Of a stretch of 64,000 bases of DNA, positions 26,885 to 35,752 are shown in pieces. This DNA is from Candidatus Obscuribacterales bacterium (lineage in GTDB: Bacteria; Cyanobacteriota; Vampirovibrionia; Obscuribacterales; Obscuribacteraceae): assembly GCA_019752635.1 (NCBI GenBank), contig JAIELX010000044.1:185500-249499 (forward strand), given 5' to 3'. Within the stretch, counting starts at the first letter, position 1. Each line of letters opens with the position of its first letter. Under the pieces are notes generated by a model that was given only the letters and a program-made list of their open reading frames with translations, was not told where the DNA came from and did not search any database. Both the position numbers and the translations under genes were made by a program.

Positions 26885-28987
26885 TTACCCGACAATTACT
26901 TTGGGGCGAAGGTCCTTATTCTTGTCGACCTCGCGCAGGATTTCGCGCACTAGCGGTGCGGTTTCACCTTCTCCCAGGAAAAGATATTTGAGTCCATACA
27001 CCAGCGGATGTCCTTCGGTCCAGTCGAAGTAGACGTGAGGAACGGATTTTGTTAGATCGCGAATATGCAGCAATGTTGCTGCGATAGCGTTGGGGACCGC
27101 CGGACCGGAGCAGCGCCATACTTTTCGACCGTTTTCGAGAAACCCGCGTACAAGCACCTTCTCATCGCAGAACTCTGAAGGATCTGAAAGTTCGACTTCC
27201 AGAAAGATGAAGCTGACGTCCTCTGCGCTCAGAAGAAGATGCACATTGCGAACTTCTTTTTCTTTCTCGCTTAATGAGGTTCCAGGGCGGTTGGCGAGTA
27301 TGCAGATCCTCTGTTGAGTGGTTACGAGTTCGTCGAGAAACATGCGCGCGGCAGAGTCCATTTCTACAGAGCGCACGCGCAGTTCTAGTGATCGCGCAGC
27401 TCGTGAGACTAGCGAACAGAATAGAATGACTGCGATGAAGATCATGCTGATTCCAAGACCTTCCGGGCGTTGAATCATGTTGGACAGTGTTGTGTAGAAA
27501 AGCACGCCGAATATTGCGAAGAAACCCGCGCGAGCTGCTGCAGTGGTTTTCTTTGGTGCTTTGCTGTTTGTAGCAAGCAGAACTGCAAATGCTGCTGACG
27601 TCATCAGAACCAATACTCCAGTCGCGTATGCACCTGCTTGTGCATCAACATTGGCTTTGAACAAGTATGTCACCAGGAGCGCCACCGCAGTGAAGAACAC
27701 GACCACAGGCTTTTGATTCTGCGCCCATTGTGGTGCCATACCGTAACGGGGCAAGTATCGCGGCACCAAAGTCAGCAGCCCCGCGAGCGCCGATGCGCCT
27801 GCGAACCACAGAATCAGTATCGTAGTGATATCGTAAATGGTTCCAAACCCGGAGCCCAATAGATGATGCGCGAGATAAGCGAGCGCGCGGCCGTTGGCTT
27901 CTCCACCTTCGAGAAAGAGCTTCTCCGGAATCAAAAGGGTTGTGACGATCGAACTCACCATCAGGAGCACCGCCATAATGCATGCGGCAGTTGAGAGTAG
28001 CTTTCGGGTGTTTTTGATTCGTCCGGCAGGATTCGCTTCGTCATCGGTGGAGTCGCCCTTGACTAAGGGCATGACCGCTACTCCGGTTTCAAACCCGGAC
28101 ATGCCTAGCGCCAGTTTTGGAAAGAGAAGGGCGGCGGCCGCAATCGCACCAGCCAGAGAACCATTTTGAGCCAGGACTTTTGCATGCCAGTTTGTCCAAA
28201 GCTCCGGATGCAGTGCCACCTGTTGCATTGCCGTTGTCAGAACAATTGCATTACACGTTATATAAGCTAGTACCAAAATTACCGAGATACCTACGGCTTC
28301 GCGAAATCCTCTGTAAAAAATGCCACCCAGTGCAATCAGTAGCAGTGTGGTGACCGTAATTGGTTCTGCGAGCCAGTTCGGGTGCAACGGATTGTTTATG
28401 ATGTGTGCGGCGGCATCGGCTGCCGAGAGCGTTATTGTGATCACAAAATCAGTGGCTGCGAATCCCAGCAGCACTAGAACGAGCGCTTTGCCACGCCAGC
28501 CGGGAAGCAGCCTCTCCAGCATTGCCACGCTACCTTGTCCATGCGGGCTGGCTGCGGCGACGCGCGAGTACAGAGGCACCAGACCGAAGAGTGTTACCAG
28601 TACAACCACAAGCGTTGCCACGGGTGAAATCATTCCGGCCGCCAAAATTGCAATGCCAGGCTGATAGCCGAGTGTAGAGAAATAGTCTACGCCGGTTAGG
28701 CACATCACTTTGAACCAGTGGTGGCGATGTTTGTCGTCTTCGTCGGTCGGACCCGGACCGGGCGCATTCATGCGAAGCGCCGATACTTCTTCGAAGCCTT
28801 GTCTTCGGATCAAGGAGATGAGGCGTTCTTGTTCTTCTGCTGCTCTGGCTTGACTGTGCAGCTTTTTTGAGTGCGATTTTTGTGCACTGCCAGTTTCGCC
28901 GCTGTATGTGGTGATATTGTTGCCGTGCTGTTCGACTTCCCAGTACAACAGACGCGAGCCTTTAGTAGTTTCAAACCGTCTACGCAT
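26885..28987 (-). CDS. APC-family permease with an N-terminal WGR domain
   Basis: A 700-residue membrane protein. Residues 1-66 read as a WGR domain: RRFETTKGSRLLYWEVEQHG, then a Gly-containing strand, KKLHSQARAAEEQERLI and a final GFEEV. WGR domains normally occur in poly(ADP-ribose) polymerases and a few bacterial DNA or RNA-related proteins. From about residue 88 the sequence becomes an amino-acid/polyamine/organocation permease: VMCLTGVDYFSTLGYQPGIA with the Gly-rich first-helix break, then about 12 membrane helices to about 545. A cytosolic tail of 155 residues follows. The substrate is unknown. Start is an ATG with GAGG upstream. The fusion is in one uninterrupted frame. Confidence 0.88.
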   Translation of the reverse strand: MRRRFETTKGSRLLYWEVEQHGNNITTYSGETGSAQKSHSKKLHSQARAAEEQERLISLIRRQGFEEVSALRMNAPGPGPTDEDDKHRHHWFKVMCLTGVDYFSTLGYQPGIAILAAGMISPVATLVVVLVTLFGLVPLYSRVAAASPHGQGSVAMLERLLPGWRGKALVLVLLGFAATDFVITITLSAADAAAHIINNPLHPNWLAEPITVTTLLLIALGGIFYRGFREAVGISVILVLAYITCNAIVLTTAMQQVALHPELWTNWHAKVLAQNGSLAGAIAAAALLFPKLALGMSGFETGVAVMPLVKGDSTDDEANPAGRIKNTRKLLSTAACIMAVLLMVSSIVTTLLIPEKLFLEGGEANGRALAYLAHHLLGSGFGTIYDITTILILWFAGASALAGLLTLVPRYLPRYGMAPQWAQNQKPVVVFFTAVALLVTYLFKANVDAQAGAYATGVLVLMTSAAFAVLLATNSKAPKKTTAAARAGFFAIFGVLFYTTLSNMIQRPEGLGISMIFIAVILFCSLVSRAARSLELRVRSVEMDSAARMFLDELVTTQQRICILANRPGTSLSEKEKEVRNVHLLLSAEDVSFIFLEVELSDPSEFCDEKVLVRGFLENGRKVWRCSGPAVPNAIAATLLHIRDLTKSVPHVYFDWTEGHPLVYGLKYLFLGEGETAPLVREILREVDKNKDLRPKVIVG

Positions 28988-29258
28988 GGGTTGGATACCT
29001 CGCGCACCCTAGAGTTGTAAGGACCAGCGTATTCCTCCAAATCAATGCCTCTTGGAAACACCCTAACTTCTTTAACAATCAGCCTTTCGGTGCGTTCCTA
29101 TATATAGCCGAGCGCTGACCGTCGCGATGATGAAAGCGATATTTGACGTTGCCGCGGAACCCTTCAGGTTCTTCACTGCACCAGTCCGAGGGGAAACCCT
29201 ATGTTGGGTTTGAAGCGGGGCCGTTAGATTTAAGTAGTTAGTCAGGGGGCGCGGTACT

Positions 29259-30068
29259 ATGAAAGGCGTGGGTAACATAACTGTCGGATTGGACAACATT
29301 GTTGTGTCTGCTCCATGCTCCATGTCCTGGGACTCGATGAGCGGGGATGATCGTGTTCGTGCTTGCAATGGATGCAACAAGTACGTTTACAATCTATCGT
29401 CCATGACGAAGCCGGAAGCTGAATCATTCCTTGCTCAATATGGAGTTTCGCAATGCATGCGGTTTTACCGCAGAAAAGACGGAACGATCATGACAGACGA
29501 CTGCCCGGTGGGACTGCGCGGATTACGCGACCGGTATCGGTCATTCTGGAAGTTGCTCGCTGCGTTGTGTGCTCTAATTGTCGGTCAATCACAAGCCAAT
29601 GCGCAGGATGCTTCTTCGACAAGCCTGATTCCATCGCAAAGTTCTTCAAGTGTTGGCGGGGGGGTCTCGTGCCCACCGCCGCTCGACCGGATATACCCGC
29701 TTTCACCCGTGACTCTAAAGCTGGCAACCCCCTCGGACTCCGCAACTGCGAAGCCGAGGAGAACCGTGTACCGCAAAAGTCCCGCGACTGCAAACGTGAC
29801 GAACTCCATGAGGAGTGTTGTGAAACTTCGCGCTACGAAGGCTCAGGTGGCTCCGGCCGGTGCCCTGGACAGGGCTGACAAAACTGCGCAGGATCTTTTC
29901 GAAAAGGGATTGGAAAGTGAGTCCGAAGGCAAGTCGTTTGTCGCACAGGTTTATTACAAAAATGCATTGGCGGCCATGAATCCAGCGAATGTCGATGTGA
30001 AATTCCAATTTCTAGTGAAAGGCCGGTTGCAGGCTTTGCAGCGAAAATCAGGTATTGCTGAACACTGA
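29259..30068 (+). CDS. Cys-cluster membrane protein with TPR-like tail
   Basis: A 269-residue protein. The cytosolic N-terminus has an ordered Cys set, C20, C36, C39, C66 and C82, in the frame 'CSMSWDSM.G...R.CNGCNKYVYNLSSMTK...QCMRFYRRKDGT...DDC'. I recognise this as a recurring uncharacterised bacterial module, likely metal-binding. A single membrane helix follows (about 96-112, ending near ANAQ). Then comes a Ser/Pro-rich linker and a C-terminal segment with one TPR-like helix pair (QDLFEKGLESESEGKSF, then QVYYKNALAAM). The start is an ATG. Function is unknown. Confidence 0.75.
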   Translation: MKGVGNITVGLDNIVVSAPCSMSWDSMSGDDRVRACNGCNKYVYNLSSMTKPEAESFLAQYGVSQCMRFYRRKDGTIMTDDCPVGLRGLRDRYRSFWKLLAALCALIVGQSQANAQDASSTSLIPSQSSSSVGGGVSCPPPLDRIYPLSPVTLKLATPSDSATAKPRRTVYRKSPATANVTNSMRSVVKLRATKAQVAPAGALDRADKTAQDLFEKGLESESEGKSFVAQVYYKNALAAMNPANVDVKFQFLVKGRLQALQRKSGIAEH

Positions 30069-30177
30069 TTCGTCCTCAAGTTCGATGCCTGAAGCAGAAC
30101 GCCTGCTGCCTGGTTCACTCAAGATTCACATGCGATGAGCTAAATTTGAGATAAGAGTGTTCACAGGACGAAGAGTG

Positions 30178-31650
30178 ATGAAGGAAGCAAAACCCAGTGT
30201 AGCGGTCATCGGCGCCAGTGGATACATTGGTGCTCGGCTTGTGCCTCGTCTCTTGAATGAAGGGTATAGAGTCAGGGCCATGGCCCGTTCTCTCGATAAA
30301 CTGAGAAGCTTTCATTGGGCCTCCCACCCGCACGTTGAGCTCATGCAATGCGATGTTTTGAGCCTCGATGACTTAAGTGATGCGCTCACGGGATGCGATG
30401 TTGCTTATTACCTCGTGCATTCGATGAACTCCCAGCAACGCAACTTCGAGGCCGCCGATAGGGATGCAGCCCGCAACATGATTGATGCATCGGCACGGGC
30501 ACGACTCAGTCGCATCATCTATCTGGGAGGATTGGGAGACGAAAGAGAAGAACTTAGCAAACATCTTCGTTCGCGCGCCGAAGTCTCTAAGATTCTGCAA
30601 TCAGGGCAAGTACCGGTCACAGTTTTCCGCGCAGCGATGATTATCGGTTCCGGTAGCGCGTCATTCGAGATTTTGCGGTACTTGGTGGAGCGACTACCTT
30701 TTATGATCACTCCGAAATGGGTTCGCACTGCGTCGACACCAATTGCGGTGCGCAACGTGCTCCATTATCTAACTGAGTGCCTGCAGAGGAATGAGATGGC
30801 AGGCAATGTTTACGATATAGGTGGACCGGAGACCCTCACTTATCAGAGTCTGATGACTACATATGCCGAGGAGGCCGGGCTGCCGAAGCGATTGGTTGTT
30901 CCTGTTCCTTTCTTCACGCCTCGACTGAGCTCCCTTTGGATCCATCTGGTAACTCCTGTTCCGAGTTACATCGCCCGACCGCTTGCTGAAGGTCTGAAGA
31001 ACCCTGCGGTCTGTCTTGAGTCGAGAATTCGAGATCTGATACCACAGGAGTTGCTCGACTGCCGCACGGCTATCAGGCTTGCTCTCGCGAATGTTCAGCA
31101 TGAACAAGTCGAGAGTCACTGGACTGACGCCGGTGCGATCCCGCCCGCGGAGTGGTTCTATGCGGGCGACCCGGGGTGGTCCGGAGGCACCGTGTATCAG
31201 GACTCGCGGTCAGTCACGGTTGAAGCGACTCCAGCAGAGATATGGCAGCCTGTGGTCAAGGTCGGAGGCAAGACTGGCTGGTACTGTGGTGACTGGCTGT
31301 GGAAGTTGCGAGGGCTTATGGACCGGTTGGTTGGTGGTGTTGGACTTTCCAGAGGCCGCAGACATAGCTCCGATCTTAGGCCTGGCGATGCGCTCGACTG
31401 GTGGCGGGTTGTTCAAGTTGCGCCGAATAGCCACCTGTTGCTGACCGCTGAAATGCGACTGCCGGGCAGAGCTATGCTTGAGTTCAAGATAGACAAGATG
31501 GAAAACGGAAAAGTAAAATTGACGCAAACAGCGAAATTTATGCCTTCGGGACTGCTTGGACTGCTTTACTGGTGGGCTGTGACTCCGCTACACAATGTCG
31601 TGTTCGAGGGGATGCTCAAAGGAATCGTACGGGCCCGGGCGCCGTTATGA
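30178..31650 (+). CDS. NAD(P)-binding SDR-type protein with DUF2867 domain
   Basis: A 490-residue protein from the ATG at 30178 with AGGACGAAGAG upstream. The N-terminal half is an atypical short-chain dehydrogenase of the NmrA/epimerase kind: VIGASGYIGARLVPRLLNEG dinucleotide loop, then DVLSLDDLSDALTGCD and YLVHSM. The C-terminal half (about 330-485) matches DUF2867: SVTVEATPAEIWQPV, TGWYCGDWLWKLRGL, GLSRGRRHSSDLRPGD and ALDWWRV. The substrate is unknown. It is convergent with, and only 16 bases from, the FAD oxidoreductase gene. Confidence 0.88.
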   Translation: MKEAKPSVAVIGASGYIGARLVPRLLNEGYRVRAMARSLDKLRSFHWASHPHVELMQCDVLSLDDLSDALTGCDVAYYLVHSMNSQQRNFEAADRDAARNMIDASARARLSRIIYLGGLGDEREELSKHLRSRAEVSKILQSGQVPVTVFRAAMIIGSGSASFEILRYLVERLPFMITPKWVRTASTPIAVRNVLHYLTECLQRNEMAGNVYDIGGPETLTYQSLMTTYAEEAGLPKRLVVPVPFFTPRLSSLWIHLVTPVPSYIARPLAEGLKNPAVCLESRIRDLIPQELLDCRTAIRLALANVQHEQVESHWTDAGAIPPAEWFYAGDPGWSGGTVYQDSRSVTVEATPAEIWQPVVKVGGKTGWYCGDWLWKLRGLMDRLVGGVGLSRGRRHSSDLRPGDALDWWRVVQVAPNSHLLLTAEMRLPGRAMLEFKIDKMENGKVKLTQTAKFMPSGLLGLLYWWAVTPLHNVVFEGMLKGIVRARAPL

Positions 31651-31666
31651 GCCTAAGCCCTGATGG

Positions 31667-32926
31667 TTACGAAATTGCGTCGACCGTGCTTCTCTGAGCG
31701 ACTAGCTCGGCAGCTAGTCGACCCGACTTTAGTGCTCCGTTAATAGAACCATATTGGGTGTGGTCTCCGCAGATGTAGAGACCTTCTCGTAGCTTCTGCT
31801 GCTGTGGGACTATCGGGGCGATTCCGTCGCCAGGCAAGGCATCGTGAATGCGGTAGGTGCGAAGATGTTTCCACGTAAGAGCGTCTGCTCCATACCACTC
31901 TTCCAATTGACGCTTCACTGGTGGCTCAAGATCCCGATCGGGTGTATTTTGATTACCTAGGACCGTAACCGATACCAGAGATGTTGCATCGGGACTGTAG
32001 CTTGGGGCTACGTTGCTAATTACAGTCATATTATTGATTAAACCAACCCCCTCGCCATTGAGAATCAGCAACTTTTCTTTCGTTGGCGGTGTGTTGCAAG
32101 CATAGTAAAGACAGCTGACGCTGCGGCCTGTTTGAGGTTGGGTTCTGGCTAGTAGCGAATTTGCCGCTCGCGCGTCGGTGGCAATCACTATATCCCTGGC
32201 CCGAATTACCGATCCGTCCTCCAGGCGTACCTCGTTCCCCTCGATAGCCGATACGCGCTGCCCGAATCTGATCGTACCGGGATGAAGGCTCGAGGCAAGC
32301 TGTTGAGGGATCTCTTGCATTCCGCCGTTTGGAACAGCAATATGTCCACCAGAAAACATGGCGAACAAAAATTCCAGCATCTTCGCCGACTGTAGCAAGC
32401 TTCCATCCAGAAAGATACCGCCGAAAAACGGTCTGAAGAAGCTATCAATCATTTCATCGGAGAAACCGACCTGTTTTAATCTCTCATGTGCGCTGCAAGA
32501 TGGCTGGCTCAAACCTGAGTCCGACGCGGATGATGTCTGCATGCGGAACGCTGCCACCAACCATTTGTCGACAACGCTACCGACAGGTGCAAGCAAGGTT
32601 TCGGTAGCCAATGCCGGTCTACGAAATGGGTCCACAATCCTGTGAAACTTGCCCCGATGTCGAACAATCGCTCCGGGTTCAAAGTTGTGAAACTTGAGAC
32701 GTGAAAGCGCGTCGGAAAAAAAGTTCGCTTCCGGGTACGCAGAAAGAAATACTTGAAAGCCGCGGTCCAGAATGTACCCTTGTTCGATGTCGCTTCTCAT
32801 CCGTCCACCGACGGCATCACTCGCTTCCAGGATGACCGGACGGATTCCCCTCTTCACTAAGTGCAGGGCGCAAGATAGCCCGGCGATACCGGCTCCGACG
32901 ATCACGACCTTCGTTTCTTCATGCAT
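31667..32926 (-). CDS. FAD-dependent amine-oxidase-like (carotenoid-desaturase-like) oxidoreductase
   Basis: A 419-residue flavoprotein. The ATG at 32926 has an AGAAAG site; a GTG four codons upstream is less likely. The N-terminal dinucleotide site VVIVGAGIAGLSCALHLVKR is followed by the acidic end of strand 2 (VILEAS), GGRMRSD and the GYILDRGFQVFL stretch typical of phytoene-desaturase-like or protoporphyrinogen-oxidase-like flavoproteins. The C-terminus has the FAD-binding GDHTQYGSINGALKSGRLAAE. Substrate is unknown; no carotenoid genes are visible nearby. Confidence 0.9.
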   Translation of the reverse strand: MHEETKVVIVGAGIAGLSCALHLVKRGIRPVILEASDAVGGRMRSDIEQGYILDRGFQVFLSAYPEANFFSDALSRLKFHNFEPGAIVRHRGKFHRIVDPFRRPALATETLLAPVGSVVDKWLVAAFRMQTSSASDSGLSQPSCSAHERLKQVGFSDEMIDSFFRPFFGGIFLDGSLLQSAKMLEFLFAMFSGGHIAVPNGGMQEIPQQLASSLHPGTIRFGQRVSAIEGNEVRLEDGSVIRARDIVIATDARAANSLLARTQPQTGRSVSCLYYACNTPPTKEKLLILNGEGVGLINNMTVISNVAPSYSPDATSLVSVTVLGNQNTPDRDLEPPVKRQLEEWYGADALTWKHLRTYRIHDALPGDGIAPIVPQQQKLREGLYICGDHTQYGSINGALKSGRLAAELVAQRSTVDAIS

Positions 32927-33147
32927 AGTCTTTCTCACCGTAGCTCAGTTGCGTTCAGTCACTCCCTGCACAAGCGCTCAGGGTACCCACTGTGATTTTA
33001 TTCGCCAAGAGGTGAACTGCGGGTGAACCGGTTGCATTGTTACTGCGGTAAACTTGTTTCCGTACGCTGCAGTGGATGCATGACTTATCATCGCCGGGTG
33101 AAGGATACTAGCGGTCTGCAGTCTTACTCGAGAAATGGAAGTGCTGT

Positions 33148-34284
33148 ATGGTGAAAGAAGAGCCTTCTTCCGACTATGATCTCTCACTTGAAGTTGAGCC
33201 TCCGCCTGCACTCGAGGCTCTCCTCAGAGCCGTAGAAGCCGCGCGGAACGGAATAGTACTGACCGACCCCGGGCGGGACGATAATCCGATCGTCTACGCT
33301 AATCCCAGTTTTCTCGAACTCACTGGCTACTCATTGCCGGAAGTTATTGGCAAGAACTGTCGATTTTTGCAGGGATCGGACAATCAGCAGGACGAGATCG
33401 AAAAACTTAGACTTGCGATTGCTCAGGAAAAGCATATAACCGTGCTCCTCAGAAATTACACTAAAAGTGGTGTGCTATTTTGGAACGAGCTAACTGTATC
33501 TCCAGTTCACAATGAAAGAGGACAGCTGATCAATTTCATTGGCATACAGAATGACATATCTGCCAGGCTGGAAGCCGATACCAGAATCGCTGAATTTTAC
33601 TCAATGATCTCTCACGAATTGAGGACGCCGCTCTCTTCAATTAGAGCTTCTCTAGGGCTGCTGGATGACCGGGCCGAGGTCATAACCAGGCACACGGGGG
33701 CGGAGAACGCTCATTTGGTCAGTATCGCGCTGAGGAACACAGACAGACTGATCCGATTGATTGGGGACATTATCGACATCAGGAAAATTGAGCTTGGAAA
33801 GTTAGAGCTGAACTACACCAGGTTCGGTGTAAATCAGTTAGTTCGAGATTCGATATCTGAGGTGTCAGCCTTGGCTGGGCAATCTAACGTGGAGATTAAA
33901 GTCGAACCTGGCGGACGATTGCACCTGACAGCTGATAGAGATCGCATTTTGCAAGTATTAGTCAACCTGCTGGCTAACGCGATTAAATTTTCCGAACCAG
34001 GGAAAACTGTGAGCGTTCGCGTAACTAGTCTCCCCCGATCAACGATCAAGTTCGAGGTTATCGATAATGGTCCGGGGATTGCGGCTAGCGATGCACGCAG
34101 CCTGTTTGTGAAGTTCAAGCAACTGGACTCATCCGATTCCAGGAGAAAAGGCGGCTCCGGCCTTGGCCTGGCGATTTCCAGGTCCCTTGTCGAAATGCAC
34201 GGTGGTGCAATTGGTGTCAACAGCAGAGTTGGAGAAGGAAGTACATTCTGGTTTACGCTTGCTAAGCAACCTCGTGCCAGGTAA
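33148..34284 (+). CDS. LOV-domain blue-light sensor histidine kinase
   Basis: A 378-residue soluble sensor kinase. The N-terminal PAS domain carries the LOV signature GKNCRFLQG at 68-76, with Cys71 as the expected flavin-adduct residue, and the FIGIQND strand with Gln134 as the flavin-contacting Gln. Both are required in known LOV photoreceptors. The kinase part has SHELRTPL with His156, an N box VNLLANAIKFSE, a G1 box DNGPGI and a G2 box GSGLGLAISRS. It lacks membrane helices. A small protein gene and an OmpR-type regulator follow on the same strand within 450 bases, so the three probably form a light-responsive signalling unit. Confidence 0.93.
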   Translation: MVKEEPSSDYDLSLEVEPPPALEALLRAVEAARNGIVLTDPGRDDNPIVYANPSFLELTGYSLPEVIGKNCRFLQGSDNQQDEIEKLRLAIAQEKHITVLLRNYTKSGVLFWNELTVSPVHNERGQLINFIGIQNDISARLEADTRIAEFYSMISHELRTPLSSIRASLGLLDDRAEVITRHTGAENAHLVSIALRNTDRLIRLIGDIIDIRKIELGKLELNYTRFGVNQLVRDSISEVSALAGQSNVEIKVEPGGRLHLTADRDRILQVLVNLLANAIKFSEPGKTVSVRVTSLPRSTIKFEVIDNGPGIAASDARSLFVKFKQLDSSDSRRKGGSGLGLAISRSLVEMHGGAIGVNSRVGEGSTFWFTLAKQPRAR

Positions 34285-34336
34285 GTCACATTCCGTTCAT
34301 CTTGCCTGTGGCACACTAAGGCAAGAGGTAATTTTG

Positions 34337-34657
34337 GTGAGTGTTCCAATTAACATAAGTGTTGCTCAAGGGGGCATCATTCTCGAGAATGGCGATCTTG
34401 AACTTTGGCTTTCCAAGGAAGATGCCAGTTCGTTGTTGCGTTGGTTGGAGCAGACCTTGGACCGCTCTGTCTCCTTTCTATACAGATGCGACTTGTGTGA
34501 TGGTGCCATTGAAGGGCGCAATAACGTTAATCGCCTCGATTTCCTTGTCTTCAGAGAGAGCAACGAAGAGTTGCGTGTCTGGCGATTCGGGTTGGACAAA
34601 TCAGCGGTTCCCTCAGTGGTCCGCCGGCTGGGGCAGAGCGTGAATCGTCTTGCCTAG
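34337..34657 (+). CDS. Small uncharacterised protein between LOV kinase and regulator
   Basis: A 106-residue soluble protein. The GTG at 34337 has AAGAGGT at ideal spacing. It contains SVAQGGIILENGDLELWLSK, then a helix, and a CDLC pair. No family is recognised. Its position between a LOV kinase and an OmpR-type regulator suggests a role in that pathway, perhaps as a modulator, but nothing in the sequence proves it. Confidence 0.6.
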   Translation: MSVPINISVAQGGIILENGDLELWLSKEDASSLLRWLEQTLDRSVSFLYRCDLCDGAIEGRNNVNRLDFLVFRESNEELRVWRFGLDKSAVPSVVRRLGQSVNRLA

Positions 34658-34714
34658 TGTTAAACAATCGTCGACCTCTCAGGTTATACTGTGCATAGAG
34701 GTGAGAGGAGACCG

Positions 34715-35434
34715 ATGGCAAAGATTCTGGTTGTAGACGACGAGCCTGACTTGCTTGAACTCATCTGCATCGGGTTGCGCGGTAAGGGTTACACCGTACA
34801 GGCCTGCACCGGAGGTGCAGATGCTATGGCGATGCTGCGAGCCTATCAGTTCGATGTTGTGGTGCTCGATTGGATGATGCCCGGCATCACAGGGATCGAG
34901 GTCCTTCGCTCGTATCGACAGCAAGGCGGTAAGTCGCCCGTGATTTTGTTGACAGCCAAGGCATTCGTTGACGACAAAGAGAAGGCTCTGGATTCCGGTG
35001 CCGATGACTATCTCACGAAGCCCTTTGATATGAAAGAACTTGCCGCGAGAATTAGAGCGCTCTTGCGACGCCCGGCGGAGTTACAGGGGAACATAATATG
35101 CGTGGGTGACCTCCGGATAGACGTCGCAACATGCACAGTAACCGTAGGCGACGAGGAGATCGTAATACGTCCAAGAGTGATGGACTTGCTGTTCTTCCTC
35201 GCTCGGCACCCTAATCAGACTTTTACTGCCGACGCTCTTCTCAAGCGCGTTTGGTTAGATGATTCCGCCGTGTCTCTAAACTCGGTGCGTGCCCACATCA
35301 AGTTGCTTCGTCAATCCCTCGGAAGACAAACCGCTGACCGCGTTCTTCGCACTGTTCGCGGGCGCGGCTATATGATCGTAGACAACAAACAGGCCGAGTT
35401 AGCTACCCGCTCTTCTAGACGCCCTCGTGGCTGA
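34715..35434 (+). CDS. OmpR-type response regulator, likely partner of the LOV kinase
   Basis: A 239-residue regulator. The ATG at 34715 follows a GAGGAG site. The receiver domain has the acidic pocket (VVDDE), Asp52 as the phosphorylation site in VVLDWMMPG, the conserved Thr in LLTAK and the Lys in TKPF. The C-terminal winged helix ends with the OmpR/PhoB pattern (LNSVRAHIKLLRQSLGR, then LRTVRGRGYMI). The kinase 0.4 kb upstream is the obvious partner. It would act as a DNA-binding transcription factor; its targets are unknown but may include the Rieske gene just downstream. Confidence 0.93.
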   Translation: MAKILVVDDEPDLLELICIGLRGKGYTVQACTGGADAMAMLRAYQFDVVVLDWMMPGITGIEVLRSYRQQGGKSPVILLTAKAFVDDKEKALDSGADDYLTKPFDMKELAARIRALLRRPAELQGNIICVGDLRIDVATCTVTVGDEEIVIRPRVMDLLFFLARHPNQTFTADALLKRVWLDDSAVSLNSVRAHIKLLRQSLGRQTADRVLRTVRGRGYMIVDNKQAELATRSSRRPRG

Positions 35435-35752
35435 GTGCGTCGCGGCGATTGCTAGATGATGTGGTGAACCGAGTTGCGCTGTGAAGGATTGCATTGGCAT
35501 CACTGGAGACCTCCAGCCTCTGTGAGCATACTTGGATCTCCGTCAATACTCATAAGTTCTCTTCGCTGGCGATCCCTGTGCGTGGCATTTGAGACTTGAC
35601 CGGGAGGGGGTTCTGTGAAGTCCAGCTTCAGACGACAATTGCCAGAAAGGGAGGTCCGTCTCCAAACCTGACTCCGCCGGCAATTATTCGTTTCGTGTGT
35701 TGATAGACTGTGGTAATTTTCTTCGTACGTGGTCGGACTACCGAGGTGAGCC
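35435..35752. other. Intergenic stretch of 318 bases, no gene seen
   Basis: Between the response regulator and the Rieske gene. Frames here are short and without family patterns. It presumably holds the promoter of the Rieske gene; no convincing -35/-10 pair, hairpin or repeat could be picked by eye. Confidence 0.4.

Noticed and set aside
33834..34349. Minus-strand frame of 171 residues
   Set aside because: Antisense to the LOV kinase ATPase domain; no independent support.
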